Below the pieces are notes generated by a model, which worked only from the letters and a program-made list of their open reading frames with translations, had not been told where the DNA came from and ran no database searches. Source: Thiomicrorhabdus sp. (GTDB taxonomy: Bacteria; Pseudomonadota; Gammaproteobacteria; Thiomicrospirales; Thiomicrospiraceae). Taken from it: a stretch of 12,961 nucleotides of DNA. The translations under genes and the position numbers were made by a program. This document shows positions 6,603-12,961 of this stretch, piece after piece (positions within the stretch are counted from its first letter, which is position 1; every line of letters begins with the position of its first letter). The stretch covers positions 1-12,961 of the forward strand of contig WFNQ01000165.1 of NCBI GenBank assembly GCA_015488565.1, given 5' to 3'.

Positions 6603-7880
6603 ATGAACCTTATTACACTCGGAGTAAATCACGAAACGGCGCCTGTCGATATCCGAGAAACGGTTTCATTTACCACGGAACGCGCCCAAGTCGCTATTAA
6701 CGAGCTCAAATCACAATCTTTAATTGCCGAATGCATTATTCTCTCAACGTGTAACCGTACCGAAATTTACTGCATCTTAAAAGAAGACAAAACACACCAA
6801 CACATTCAAGATTGGCTTCATGCTTTCTTTGAGCTGGAACTCAGCGCCTTAACCCCCTACCTTTATCTTCATCATAATTTAGATGCGGTGAAACATATTA
6901 TGCGGGTATCCAGCGGACTGAACTCGTTAGTATTGGGTGAGCCACAAATATTTGGCCAAATCAAAGACGCTTACAATGCGGCTCGCAAAGCCAATAGCAT
7001 TAATCGTACATTAGAAAACCTATTCCAACACATTTTTAAAACCGTCAAACAGGTGCGAACCGATACGGCCATTGGTTCAAGTCCTGTGTCCGTTGCTTTT
7101 TCTGCCGTGGCACTGTCCAAACAATTTTTTGGCGATCTATCCAAACAGACCGCATTACTGCTTGGTGCGGGTGAAACCATTGAATTAGTGGCACGCCATC
7201 TAACCGAGGCAAAAATTGGCAATTTAACCATCGCCAACCGAACGTTTGAACGCGCCCATAATTTGGCCGAAAGCGTGGGAGGCTATGCCATTCAGCTGGA
7301 TGAAATCGATAGTCACCTGCATGAAGCAGACATTGTGATTGGCTCAACGGGTAGCCCTAATGTGATTCTTAAAAAAGAACAAGTCGTTCAAGCCCTTAAA
7401 AAACGTAGAAACACCCCCATGTTTATGGTCGATATTGCCGTTCCTCGTGATATTGAATCCAGTATTGGACAACTTGAAAATGTGTACCTATACACCGTAG
7501 ATGATTTACAAGAGATTATTGAAAGCAATAAAGCCTCAAGGCAAACAGCCGCATTAGAAGCGGAAGAAATTATTGAACTGCAAGCCAATAATTTTATGGC
7601 ACAACTTAAGGCAACTCAGCAAGTTAACCCGCTGATTAAAGTATATCGCCAACAAGCGATGGTGCTAAAAAAAGAGGCCTTAGACCATGCTTTGCATCAG
7701 CTAGAACAAAATGTAAACCCTGAAGAGATCATTAAACTACTGGCTAATCAATTGACCAATAAACTGATTCATACTCCTACCTCTTCGCTTCATCAAGCGG
7801 GTATAGAGGGCAATAAAACCCTCATTAAATGCGCTAAAAATATTTTAATTTGCCCACAAAAGAACAAACCACATCATTAG
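6603..7880 (+). CDS. hemA: Glutamyl-tRNA reductase
   Basis: HemA reduces glutamyl-tRNA(Glu) to glutamate-1-semialdehyde with NADPH, the committed step of 5-aminolevulinate and haem synthesis by the C5 pathway. The protein has 425 residues. The N-terminal catalytic domain has GVNHETAPVDIRE at 7-19 and the nucleophilic Cys50 in LSTCNRTEIY. The signature SGLNSLVLGEPQIFGQIKDA spans about 104-123, and the NADPH-binding Rossmann loop LLGAGET lies at 186-192. A C-terminal helical dimerisation region begins near 320. The ATG fits the family N-terminus, but no good Shine-Dalgarno is visible, only a weak GGTATAG. HemA in enterobacteria is also controlled by regulated proteolysis acting on its N-terminus; whether that applies here is unknown. 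It leads the hemA-prfA-prmC-moeB cluster. Confidence 0.97.
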   Translation: MNLITLGVNHETAPVDIRETVSFTTERAQVAINELKSQSLIAECIILSTCNRTEIYCILKEDKTHQHIQDWLHAFFELELSALTPYLYLHHNLDAVKHIMRVSSGLNSLVLGEPQIFGQIKDAYNAARKANSINRTLENLFQHIFKTVKQVRTDTAIGSSPVSVAFSAVALSKQFFGDLSKQTALLLGAGETIELVARHLTEAKIGNLTIANRTFERAHNLAESVGGYAIQLDEIDSHLHEADIVIGSTGSPNVILKKEQVVQALKKRRNTPMFMVDIAVPRDIESSIGQLENVYLYTVDDLQEIIESNKASRQTAALEAEEIIELQANNFMAQLKATQQVNPLIKVYRQQAMVLKKEALDHALHQLEQNVNPEEIIKLLANQLTNKLIHTPTSSLHQAGIEGNKTLIKCAKNILICPQKNKPHH

Positions 7881-7901
7881 CGGGTTTAAATTTAATCATT
7901 T

Positions 7902-7924
7902 AATTTTCTCCCCCCCCCTATAAT
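7902..7924 (+). promoter_or_regulatory. Candidate prfA promoter with a C9 run in the spacer
   Basis: A perfect TATAAT (7919-7924) directly follows nine C (7910-7918) in the 87-bp hemA-prfA gap. At 17-nt spacing the -35 would be TCATTT, a poor match, so the promoter may depend on an activator or be weak. In phase-variable promoters of other bacteria, poly-C or poly-G runs in exactly this position change the -35/-10 spacing. Activity here is inference. Confidence 0.35.
7910..7918 (+). repeat. C9 homopolymer between hemA and prfA
   Basis: Nine C on the sense strand, preceded by TTTTCT and followed by TATAAT. The context TTCT-C9-T recurs in prmC at 9443-9456. Confidence 0.9.
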
Positions 7925-7967
7925 AATTTACATTTACCTTTAAAAACTTTAAAAATCGAGACACGCA

Positions 7968-9056
7968 GTGAAAGACTCTATTCGTAGTAAATTAGAACAC
8001 TTGGTAGAACGCCTAGACGAAGTCAATGCCTTAATTTGTGAACCGGACGTCATCAGCGATCAAAAAAAGTTTATGGCGCTTTCCAAGGAACATGCCAAGC
8101 TCACCCCCGTTGTAGACACCTTTAATGCCTTTAATCGCGCGCAAGAAGACCTTGACGAAGCCATGGACATGATTAATTCAGGCGATGCCGAGTTGAAAGA
8201 GATGGCACAAGAAGAGCTTCCCGAACTGAAAGCGCAAATTACTGAGCTTGAAACCCACTTACAAACCATGTTGCTTCCAACCGACCCGAATGACGATGCC
8301 AATATCTTCTTAGAAATTCGAGCCGGAACAGGCGGTGACGAAGCCGCTATTTTTGCGGGCGACCTGTTTAAAATGTACAGCCGTTATGCCGAAAAAGAGC
8401 GTTGGCAGGTTGAAGTGATTAATACCAGTGAAGGCGATCACGGCGGCTATAAAGAGATTATTGTCCGCATCATTGGTGACGGTGCTTACTCTAAATTAAA
8501 ATTTGAATCGGGCGCACACCGTGTACAACGCGTACCCGCAACAGAAACCCAAGGGCGTGTTCATACCTCCGCCGCCACCGTCGTTATTATGGCCGAAGCC
8601 CCCGATGTCGAGCAAGTGGAGTTAAACCCTGCTGACCTAAAAGTGGACACCTTCCGTGCCTCGGGAGCAGGTGGACAGCATGTAAACAAAACCGACTCGG
8701 CCATTCGTATTACCCACATTCCAACGGGCACCGTGGTTGAGTGTCAAGACGAGCGCTCTCAACACAAAAACCGCGCCCGCGCCATGTCCCTGTTAGCGGC
8801 ACGTATTATGGATGCCAAACAGCAAGTACACGACAACGAAATTGCCCAAGAACGTAAAAGCCTAGTTGGAACAGGAGACCGTTCCGACCGCATTCGTACC
8901 TACAACTACCCTCAAGGGCGCGTAACCGATCATCGAATTAACCTCACGTTGTACAAGCTAGATGAAGTAATGAATGGCGGGTTAGACCAAGTGATTAGCC
9001 CATTAATTTCAGAACACCAAGCGGCACTATTGGCTGAACTCAGTTCCGAAAATTAA
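7968..9056 (+). CDS. prfA: Peptide chain release factor 1
   Basis: RF1 reads UAA and UAG at the ribosomal A site and triggers hydrolysis of peptidyl-tRNA. Length is 362 residues, against about 360 in the family. The codon-recognition tripeptide PAT is at 190-192 in RVPATETQGR, which marks RF1 rather than RF2 (SPF). The catalytic GGQ is at 235-237 in SGAGGQHVNKTDSA; its Gln237 is the residue methylated by PrmC, encoded just downstream. The N-terminal helical domain carries the acidic stretch expected there. The start is GTG, giving MKDSIRSKLE, the normal family N-terminus. The Shine-Dalgarno is weak (GAG about 9 nt upstream). The hemA-prfA-prmC order is standard in gammaproteobacteria. Confidence 0.97.
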   Translation: MKDSIRSKLEHLVERLDEVNALICEPDVISDQKKFMALSKEHAKLTPVVDTFNAFNRAQEDLDEAMDMINSGDAELKEMAQEELPELKAQITELETHLQTMLLPTDPNDDANIFLEIRAGTGGDEAAIFAGDLFKMYSRYAEKERWQVEVINTSEGDHGGYKEIIVRIIGDGAYSKLKFESGAHRVQRVPATETQGRVHTSAATVVIMAEAPDVEQVELNPADLKVDTFRASGAGGQHVNKTDSAIRITHIPTGTVVECQDERSQHKNRARAMSLLAARIMDAKQQVHDNEIAQERKSLVGTGDRSDRIRTYNYPQGRVTDHRINLTLYKLDEVMNGGLDQVISPLISEHQAALLAELSSEN

Positions 9057-9078
9057 CCTTAGGAGCCTGTCCAATTCC

Positions 9079-9963
9079 ATGTCAGATTCGGAACAACAAG
9101 ACATTCAAACCCTATTAAGCGTTGCATCACAACAACTGATGCAACATGGGCTAATCGACTCTCCACAATTGGATGCCGAGTTACTGCTAAGCCATGCACT
9201 CAACGTCTCTCGCACCTACCTGTTTACTTGGCCAGAAAAAGTCCCTTCTGCCGAACAACTAAAAAACTTCCCCCCCCTATTAGAACAACGCCTACAAGGT
9301 TACCCAATCGCCCATATATTAGGCGAACGTGAATTTTGGGGATTATCACTCAAAGTCACCCAAGACACCTTAATTCCACGTCCTGACACCGAAACCTTAG
9401 TCGAAACCACGCTCAATCTGATGGCAAAAGAAGCCAAAAAAATTCTCCCCCCCCCTTATCCTACGTTGCTCGATTTAGGCACAGGAAGTGGCGCCATTGC
9501 ACTGGCCTTAAAAAGTGAACAACCTCAACTTGCCGTAACCGCCGTAGACCAAAGTACAAAAGCGCTTAAGATCGCACAACACAATGCAGACAGCCATCAA
9601 CTGAATATTCAATTTCTACAAAGTAACTGGTTTTCAGCACTGACCTCCCCTCACGCCACCTTTGACTACATCGTCTCCAACCCGCCCTATATCGAAGAAA
9701 AAGACCCTCACCTTACCCAAGGCGACGTGCGCTTTGAACCACTCTCTGCACTCACCTCAGGTGAAGATGGACTGGACGATATTCGATACATTACCCAACA
9801 AGCGGCGGCACACTTAACCCCAAAAGGCTGGTTACTTATTGAACACGGATACCATCAAGCCGACTCCGTTGCCAACCAGTTTCAAATCAACGGCTTTGCA
9901 AGCATTCAATTACAACACGACCTTGCAGGCAATCCCAGAGTGACCCTAGGACAAAAACGATGA
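9079..9963 (+). CDS. prmC: Release factor glutamine N5-methyltransferase
   Basis: PrmC methylates the Gln of the GGQ motif in RF1 and RF2 using S-adenosylmethionine. It has 294 residues. The helical N-terminal domain is followed by GEREFWGL at 82-89 and IPRPDTETL at 99-107. The SAM-binding motif LDLGTGSGAIALAL is at 131-144 and the substrate-glutamine motif NPPY at 201-204. Near the end, GNPRVTLGQKR is typical. An AGGAG lies 13 nt before the ATG, a long spacing, and no better in-frame start is visible. It begins 22 nt after prfA and its stop overlaps the moeB start by 4 nt (ATGA). Two C runs (C8 at residues 64-67, C9 at 123-126) lie in the coding sequence. Gain or loss of one base would truncate the protein before or near the SAM motif. 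Confidence 0.96.
   Translation: MSDSEQQDIQTLLSVASQQLMQHGLIDSPQLDAELLLSHALNVSRTYLFTWPEKVPSAEQLKNFPPLLEQRLQGYPIAHILGEREFWGLSLKVTQDTLIPRPDTETLVETTLNLMAKEAKKILPPPYPTLLDLGTGSGAIALALKSEQPQLAVTAVDQSTKALKIAQHNADSHQLNIQFLQSNWFSALTSPHATFDYIVSNPPYIEEKDPHLTQGDVRFEPLSALTSGEDGLDDIRYITQQAAAHLTPKGWLLIEHGYHQADSVANQFQINGFASIQLQHDLAGNPRVTLGQKR
9270..9277 (+). repeat. C8 homopolymer inside prmC
   Basis: Eight C encode part of Phe64-Pro65-Pro66-Leu67, read as TTC CCC CCC CTA. The run lies in the N-terminal substrate-recognition domain, in a less conserved linker. Confidence 0.9.
9447..9455 (+). repeat. C9 homopolymer inside prmC
   Basis: Nine C encode part of Leu123-Pro124-Pro125-Pro126, read as CTC CCC CCC CCT, just before the SAM-binding motif. 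It is preceded by an A-rich stretch coding for EAKKI. Confidence 0.9.
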
Positions 9964-10748
9964 CAGAACACACCACAGAACACGCCACAACACCCAGCCA
10001 TAAAACCGAACTCAACGATGCCGAATTGTCCCGCTATAGCCGACACATATTACTGCCCGAAGTTGACTATGCCGGCCAACTCAAACTCACGCAATCCCAC
10101 GCTGTTATTTTTGGCCTAGGCGGCCTTGGTTCACCCGCGGCACTCTACCTTGCCTCAGCAGGCATTGGCACACTCACCCTAGTGGATTTTGACCACGTAG
10201 ATGACTCCAACCTACAGCGCCAAATTGTACACCGAGAACAAAACATAGGGCAAAGTAAAGTCGCTTCGGCAAAAGCAAATTTACAAGCTCTCAACCACCG
10301 TATTCAAATTCACACAGTAGACACGCAACTCACTCAACAAGAAACCTTAGCGCTGATTCAAACCGCCGATGTGGTACTGGACTGCACCGACAATTTTGAC
10401 AGCCGATTCCTCATCAATCAAAGTTGCTTTCAAGCAAAAAAACCCTTAATTTCAGGCGCCGCCATTCGCTGGGAAGGCCAGCTCAGCACCTACGATTTTC
10501 GCAAACCAGACAGCCCCTGCTACCAATGCCTCTACCCCAAAAGTAGCACTCAAGACACCTCTTGCAGTCAAAACGGCGTACTCTCTCCCGTGGTCGGAAT
10601 CATTGGCAGCATGCAAGCCACCGAAGCCATCAAAGCCTTGTTAAACCTTCCCACCCTAACGGGAAAGCTCATGATAATAGATGCCTACACCATGATGATT
10701 CGTACTCTAAATCTCAAAAAAGATAGTCATTGCGCTCTGTGTAAATAA
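9960..10748 (+). CDS. moeB: MoeB/ThiF-family sulfur-carrier adenylyltransferase
   Basis: This E1-like enzyme adenylates the C-terminal Gly-Gly of a small sulfur carrier (MoaD for molybdopterin, or ThiS for thiamine). It has 262 residues. YSRHILLPE at 26-34 is the family N-terminal signature. The ATP-binding loop is GLGGLGSPAAL at 52-62, followed by VDFDHVDDSNLQRQ at 75-88 and DCTDNFDSRF at 141-150. A structural zinc site is formed by C187-x2-C190 and C258-x2-C261. Cys202 in SCSQNGVLSPVVG is at the position of the MoeB active-site cysteine. The first 20 residues are Thr/His-rich and not conserved. The start overlaps the prmC stop, so translation is probably coupled. I favour MoeB over ThiF because moeB follows prmC in Pseudomonas. 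No dedicated rhodanese domain is present. Confidence 0.88.
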   Translation: MTEHTTEHATTPSHKTELNDAELSRYSRHILLPEVDYAGQLKLTQSHAVIFGLGGLGSPAALYLASAGIGTLTLVDFDHVDDSNLQRQIVHREQNIGQSKVASAKANLQALNHRIQIHTVDTQLTQQETLALIQTADVVLDCTDNFDSRFLINQSCFQAKKPLISGAAIRWEGQLSTYDFRKPDSPCYQCLYPKSSTQDTSCSQNGVLSPVVGIIGSMQATEAIKALLNLPTLTGKLMIIDAYTMMIRTLNLKKDSHCALCK

Positions 10749-10944
10749 AAAATGAGAAGGGGAGGAGATTTTTGGGGAGCATTGTGTCAAAAGCCGTTTT
10801 TGACTAACCATTTTTGATCTACTACTGTATATACCAACCCATATAAGATATACCATTACTAATCATTTATTTAAACAGGCTGTTCATTATTCGATATATA
10901 CTTATCTATATTTTCCGTTAATTGATATGGCATAACGCATCAAA
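10749..10944. other. AT-rich gap between moeB and the decayed hipBA-like locus
   Basis: There is no gene. A 7-bp hairpin, GTCAAAA/TTTTGAC (10786-10804), is followed after 7 nt by five T and may be a weak moeB terminator. From about 10828 to 10915 the sequence repeats ATATA-rich words (GTATATACC, AGATATACC, CGATATATAC), which could be remnant operators of the downstream HTH gene or simply low-complexity DNA. The conserved gene block ends here. Confidence 0.4.
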
Positions 10945-11220
10945 ATGAACTATTCAACACAATATATCGCACAACAGCTTAAAAAATCTCGTTAAAACTT
11001 GGGGCTAAGCCAGTGTGAACTCAGTGCCCGAGCCGGTGTTCCACAAAGCCACATTTCAAAAATCGAAAGTGGCAATGTTGATTTACGACTTTCGAGCCTT
11101 GTCGCCATTGCGCGAGAGTTGGAGCTTGCACTCATTCCCCGCAAATACGTTTCGGCGGTTAATTCCATCGTTGGTAGCGTGGGCAGTGAGGCTAGCGGAC
11201 AACCACCCCGCCCATATTGA
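10945..11220 (+). pseudogene. HipB-like HTH regulator, interrupted by an in-frame stop and truncated
   Basis: From ATG 10945 the frame reads MNYSTQYIAQQLKKSR, then TAA at 10993-10995, then continues in the same frame as NLGLSQCELSARAGVPQSH and onward. Together this is an XRE-type helix-turn-helix of the kind that precedes HipA kinases. The HTH core is LGLSQCELSARAGVPQSHIS, followed by KIESGNVDLRLSSLVAIARE and the LIPRK strand. A single substitution (probably CAA, GAA or AAA to TAA) would explain the stop. A TTG at 10999 could restart, but the product would lack helix 1. The C-terminus is also abnormal: after about residue 72 it runs out at TGA 11218-11220 where the sequence has passed into HipA-coding DNA in another frame. 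No ribosome-binding site is seen. I regard it as non-functional. Confidence 0.75.
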
Positions 11221-11719
11221 AGACTTTGCACAAGTTTTTGACGTTTACCCAAAAGATAAATATACAAAAGCAAGCGCAGCCAATATCGCACACGTTATTG
11301 GCGCTGAAAGCGACGAAAAAGATATTTCAGAATTTATTCGCAGGCTTGTGTTTAATACATTGATTGGCAATGCCGATATGCACCTTAAAAACTGGTCACT
11401 TATCTATCCAGATAAACGAAATGCAACGCTCTCTCCCGCCTATGATTTTGTCTCAACCACCCCGTATCTAGAAGAGGATAAAGTCGCGCTAAATTTTAGT
11501 CGAACAAAACGTTTTGATGAATTTACATTCGACGAGCTAAAACACCTCGCCGCCAAAGCCTTAATACCTGAAAAGGTCGTATTGGATACTGCCATTGAAA
11601 CAGTGGCTCTTTTCCATGAGCATTGGCAAAAAGAAAAAACCAACTTACCATTCCATTCCAATGTAATAGAAGCAATGGATAAACACATTGATAAAGTACC
11701 AATCTCAAGTAAGACTTAG
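11198..11719 (+). pseudogene. HipA-type Ser/Thr kinase toxin, C-terminal fragment
   Basis: The frame contains DNHPAHIEDFAQVFDVYPKD, a GNADMHLKNWSLIYP catalytic loop, SPAYDFVST with the metal-binding Asp, and a C-terminal helical tail ending PISSKT. These are the C-terminal kinase-lobe motifs of HipA toxins, which phosphorylate glutamyl-tRNA synthetase in E. coli. About 170 residues remain of a protein usually longer than 400. The N-terminal subdomain and ATP-binding P-loop are missing. An ATG at 11015 lies in the same frame, but the codons from there to about 11190 are an out-of-frame reading of the HTH gene, so that extension is not HipA sequence. The likely history is a deletion that joined the antitoxin gene to the 3' part of hipA. 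The fragment has kept a good reading frame, so the event may be recent. Confidence 0.75.
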
Positions 11720-11788
11720 ATTTAATAGAAGGGATCGGTATCATATCGACTGTTTATTTACCTGACGCTCTTTACTCATCATCCTATT

Positions 11789-11860
11789 CGTCATCCTCTG
11801 GCTTGACCAGGGGATCTCCAAAGGCTACGATGATTATCGGATCAAAGTCCGATAATGACG
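11789..11860. repeat. Two-hairpin dispersed-repeat element (REP/MITE-like)
   Basis: The 72-bp unit is bounded by CGTCAT and ATGACG. It holds two perfect or near-perfect stem-loops. The first is ATCCTCTGG/CCAGGGGAT (11793-11815, loop CTTGA, one T-G pair); the second is ATTATCGGA/TCCGATAAT (11833-11856, loop TCAAAG). The two arms are imperfect inverted copies of each other (CGTCAT...CTTGA... against its reverse). This layout matches the common proteobacterial intergenic repeats that carry GTCAT ends and TCAAG-type loops. It sits between convergent units (hipA remnant and motB) and could act as a bidirectional terminator, but it lacks T-runs. Confidence 0.65.
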
Positions 11861-11888
11861 GTGTAACGGGCAAGCGTCATATTGACCG

Positions 11889-12587
11889 CTAATCAAATGA
11901 CACTGGGGTAACTTTATCAATCAGAATGATTACGCGGCGATTCAATGACCGACCATAAGCCGTTTTATTGGGCGCAACCGCATCATTGTCTGCCTTGCCT
12001 TCAATGGTAATCAGCCTAGGATCGACTTCCATATCAATAAAGGTGCGAGCCACGGTGGCGGCACGGGCGGCAGAAAGTTCCCAGTTAGATGGAAATTGAA
12101 AGTTATTAATGGGTAGATTGTCGGTATAACCAGTAATGCTGATGTACTGCCCTCGTCCAGCCAATGTTTCACCGAGTTTTTCAAGTTGCGCTCTCGTATT
12201 GTCATTGATGGTGGCGCGTGCGCTTTCAAAGAAACTATCGGATTTTAAGGTAATACGAGTGTATTCTGGCGTGTCTTCGATATTAATGTCTTTTGGACTA
12301 ATATCCTTCATTGCGGCTTCAATTTCCGCTTGAGACGCAGGTGGCTTTAAGTCTAACTGAATAACATCAGACTGCGGAGGGACACTGTCGAGCATCGGAA
12401 TATCACCGCTATCAACCGGTTCACCCGATATGCTTTGAACAAAAGCATCACGCTCTTTTGGATCGACGGCGGCCATTAACCACATAACCAAAAAGAACAC
12501 CATTAACACGGTCATTAAATCGGCTAATGCTATTTTCCACGCACCCCCGTGCGCACCTTCATCATGACCTCGGCGGCGACGAGACAT
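11889..12587 (-). CDS. motB: Flagellar motor stator protein MotB (peptidoglycan-anchored)
   Basis: MotB and MotA form the membrane stator that converts ion flow into flagellar rotation. Length is 232 residues, shorter than the roughly 300 of E. coli MotB. A basic N-terminus (SRRRRGHDE) precedes the single membrane helix at about 19-39 (ALADLMTVLMVFFLVMWLMA). Asp23 is at the position of the essential ion-binding aspartate. The FFLVMWLM pattern resembles proton-type MotB more than sodium-type PomB. After a short plug/linker region comes an OmpA-like peptidoglycan-binding domain (about 115-225), with ITGYTDNLPI, NWELSAARA and a GRSLNRRVII end. The ATG is supported by GAGGTG 7 nt upstream, 33 nt after the motA stop. 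A small dyad (11873-11890) overlaps the stop codon; no T-run follows. Confidence 0.9.
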   Translation of the reverse strand: MSRRRRGHDEGAHGGAWKIALADLMTVLMVFFLVMWLMAAVDPKERDAFVQSISGEPVDSGDIPMLDSVPPQSDVIQLDLKPPASQAEIEAAMKDISPKDINIEDTPEYTRITLKSDSFFESARATINDNTRAQLEKLGETLAGRGQYISITGYTDNLPINNFQFPSNWELSAARAATVARTFIDMEVDPRLITIEGKADNDAVAPNKTAYGRSLNRRVIILIDKVTPVSFD

Positions 12588-12620
12588 TATTCTGCACCTC
12601 GCAACATGATAACAAACCCC

Positions 12621-12961
12621 CTAGACATCTCTTGGCACTTCAAATTCAGGCGGAATACGTTGTCGCCCGATTTCTAATGCGATATTGGGGGAGACGCCAT
12701 TGGCATAAGCGGACATAAAGGCTGATGTCATATCCAGCAAGGCCGTGTCTTGACGAATCATCACTTCCATTGCATGAACAAACGGGGCTAATACAGCAAA
12801 CGCCATAAATACCCCTGTTAACGTACCGACTAAGGCGGCACCAATTGCCGTTCCTATTTTAGCCACATCCATGTCACCGCCCAGCAATTCCATGGTTAAA
12901 ATCACGCCTAAAACGGCAGCGACAATACCAAAACCGGGCAACCAGTCGGCCACCTTACCAA
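12621..12961 (-). CDS. motA: Flagellar motor stator protein MotA, C-terminal part (gene runs off the right edge)
   Basis: The frame is open to the window end, so the N-terminus is outside. The visible part has two membrane helices. One contains VADWLPGFGIVAAVLGVIL, with the conserved Pro of the third MotA helix. The other runs through ALVGTLTGVFMAFAVLAPFV. After these comes a cytoplasmic tail with VSPNIALEIGRQRIPPEF. This is the MotA/TolQ/ExbB proton-channel fold; adjacency to motB makes MotA the best call. An in-frame GTG near 12953 is an internal valine, not a start. It is co-transcribed with motB, whose start lies 33 nt downstream. Confidence 0.9.
   Translation of the reverse strand, partial: GKVADWLPGFGIVAAVLGVILTMELLGGDMDVAKIGTAIGAALVGTLTGVFMAFAVLAPFVHAMEVMIRQDTALLDMTSAFMSAYANGVSPNIALEIGRQRIPPEFEVPRDV

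Noticed and set aside
11015..11197. N-terminal extension of the HipA fragment from ATG 11015
   Set aside because: Most of this stretch is the HTH gene read in the wrong frame; the protein made would not resemble the HipA N-terminal region.
12621..12953. A complete 110-residue gene beginning at GTG 12953
   Set aside because: The frame continues open to the window edge and the residues match the inside of MotA, so this is a partial gene.
1..12961. CRISPR arrays, rRNA genes, phage attachment sites, integrases
   Set aside because: No regularly spaced direct repeats, rRNA-like segments, tRNA-end duplications or recombinase motifs were seen.

Overview
The window looks like chromosomal DNA of an AT-leaning gammaproteobacterium (GC roughly in the low 40s by eye). 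The housekeeping block is arranged almost as in Pseudomonas. On the minus strand, reading leftwards, are a TPR lipoprotein, tRNA-Gln, prs, rplY, pth and ychF. Divergent on the plus strand are hemA, prfA, prmC and moeB. That order, plus a MotA/MotB pair whose membrane helix looks proton-type, suggests a motile free-living gammaproteobacterium. A Thiomicrospira/Hydrogenovibrio-like sulfur oxidiser is my best guess, but the sequence alone does not prove a genus.

Layout. Positions 1-128 hold the 3' end of a plus-strand reading frame that resembles the C-terminus of an IS4-type transposase. A solitary tRNA-Met(CAU) follows on the minus strand, with a perfect-consensus promoter and its own terminator. 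Next come ychF (ribosome-associated ATPase), pth (peptidyl-tRNA hydrolase), rplY (ribosomal protein L25, with a structured leader), prs (PRPP synthase), tRNA-Gln(UUG) and a 616-residue TPR lipoprotein. Position 6257 to about 6600 is a divergent control region. Rightwards from there run hemA (first committed step of haem synthesis), prfA (RF1), prmC (the methylase that modifies RF1/RF2) and moeB (sulfur-carrier adenylyltransferase). The last two overlap by 4 nt.

The conserved block stops at 10748. The next kilobase holds a decayed HipB/HipA-type toxin-antitoxin locus. The antitoxin-like HTH gene carries an in-frame TAA and is joined out of frame to the C-terminal third of a HipA kinase. A 72-bp two-hairpin dispersed-repeat element follows. 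On the minus strand at the right edge are motB and the 3' part of motA, the flagellar stator genes.

Functionally most of the window serves translation and its quality control (tRNA-Met, YchF, Pth, L25, tRNA-Gln, RF1, PrmC), with precursor supply from Prs and HemA. I did not find a clear new defence or mobile system. The most unusual signals are four long C homopolymers (8-10 nt, always C on the sense strand of the adjacent gene). One abuts a TATAAT box before prfA, one abuts the ychF ribosome-binding site, and two lie inside prmC. Also worth attention are the absence of lolB and ispE from their usual place between the TPR gene and tRNA-Gln, a two-hairpin rplY leader, and a hairpin that masks the prs Shine-Dalgarno sequence.
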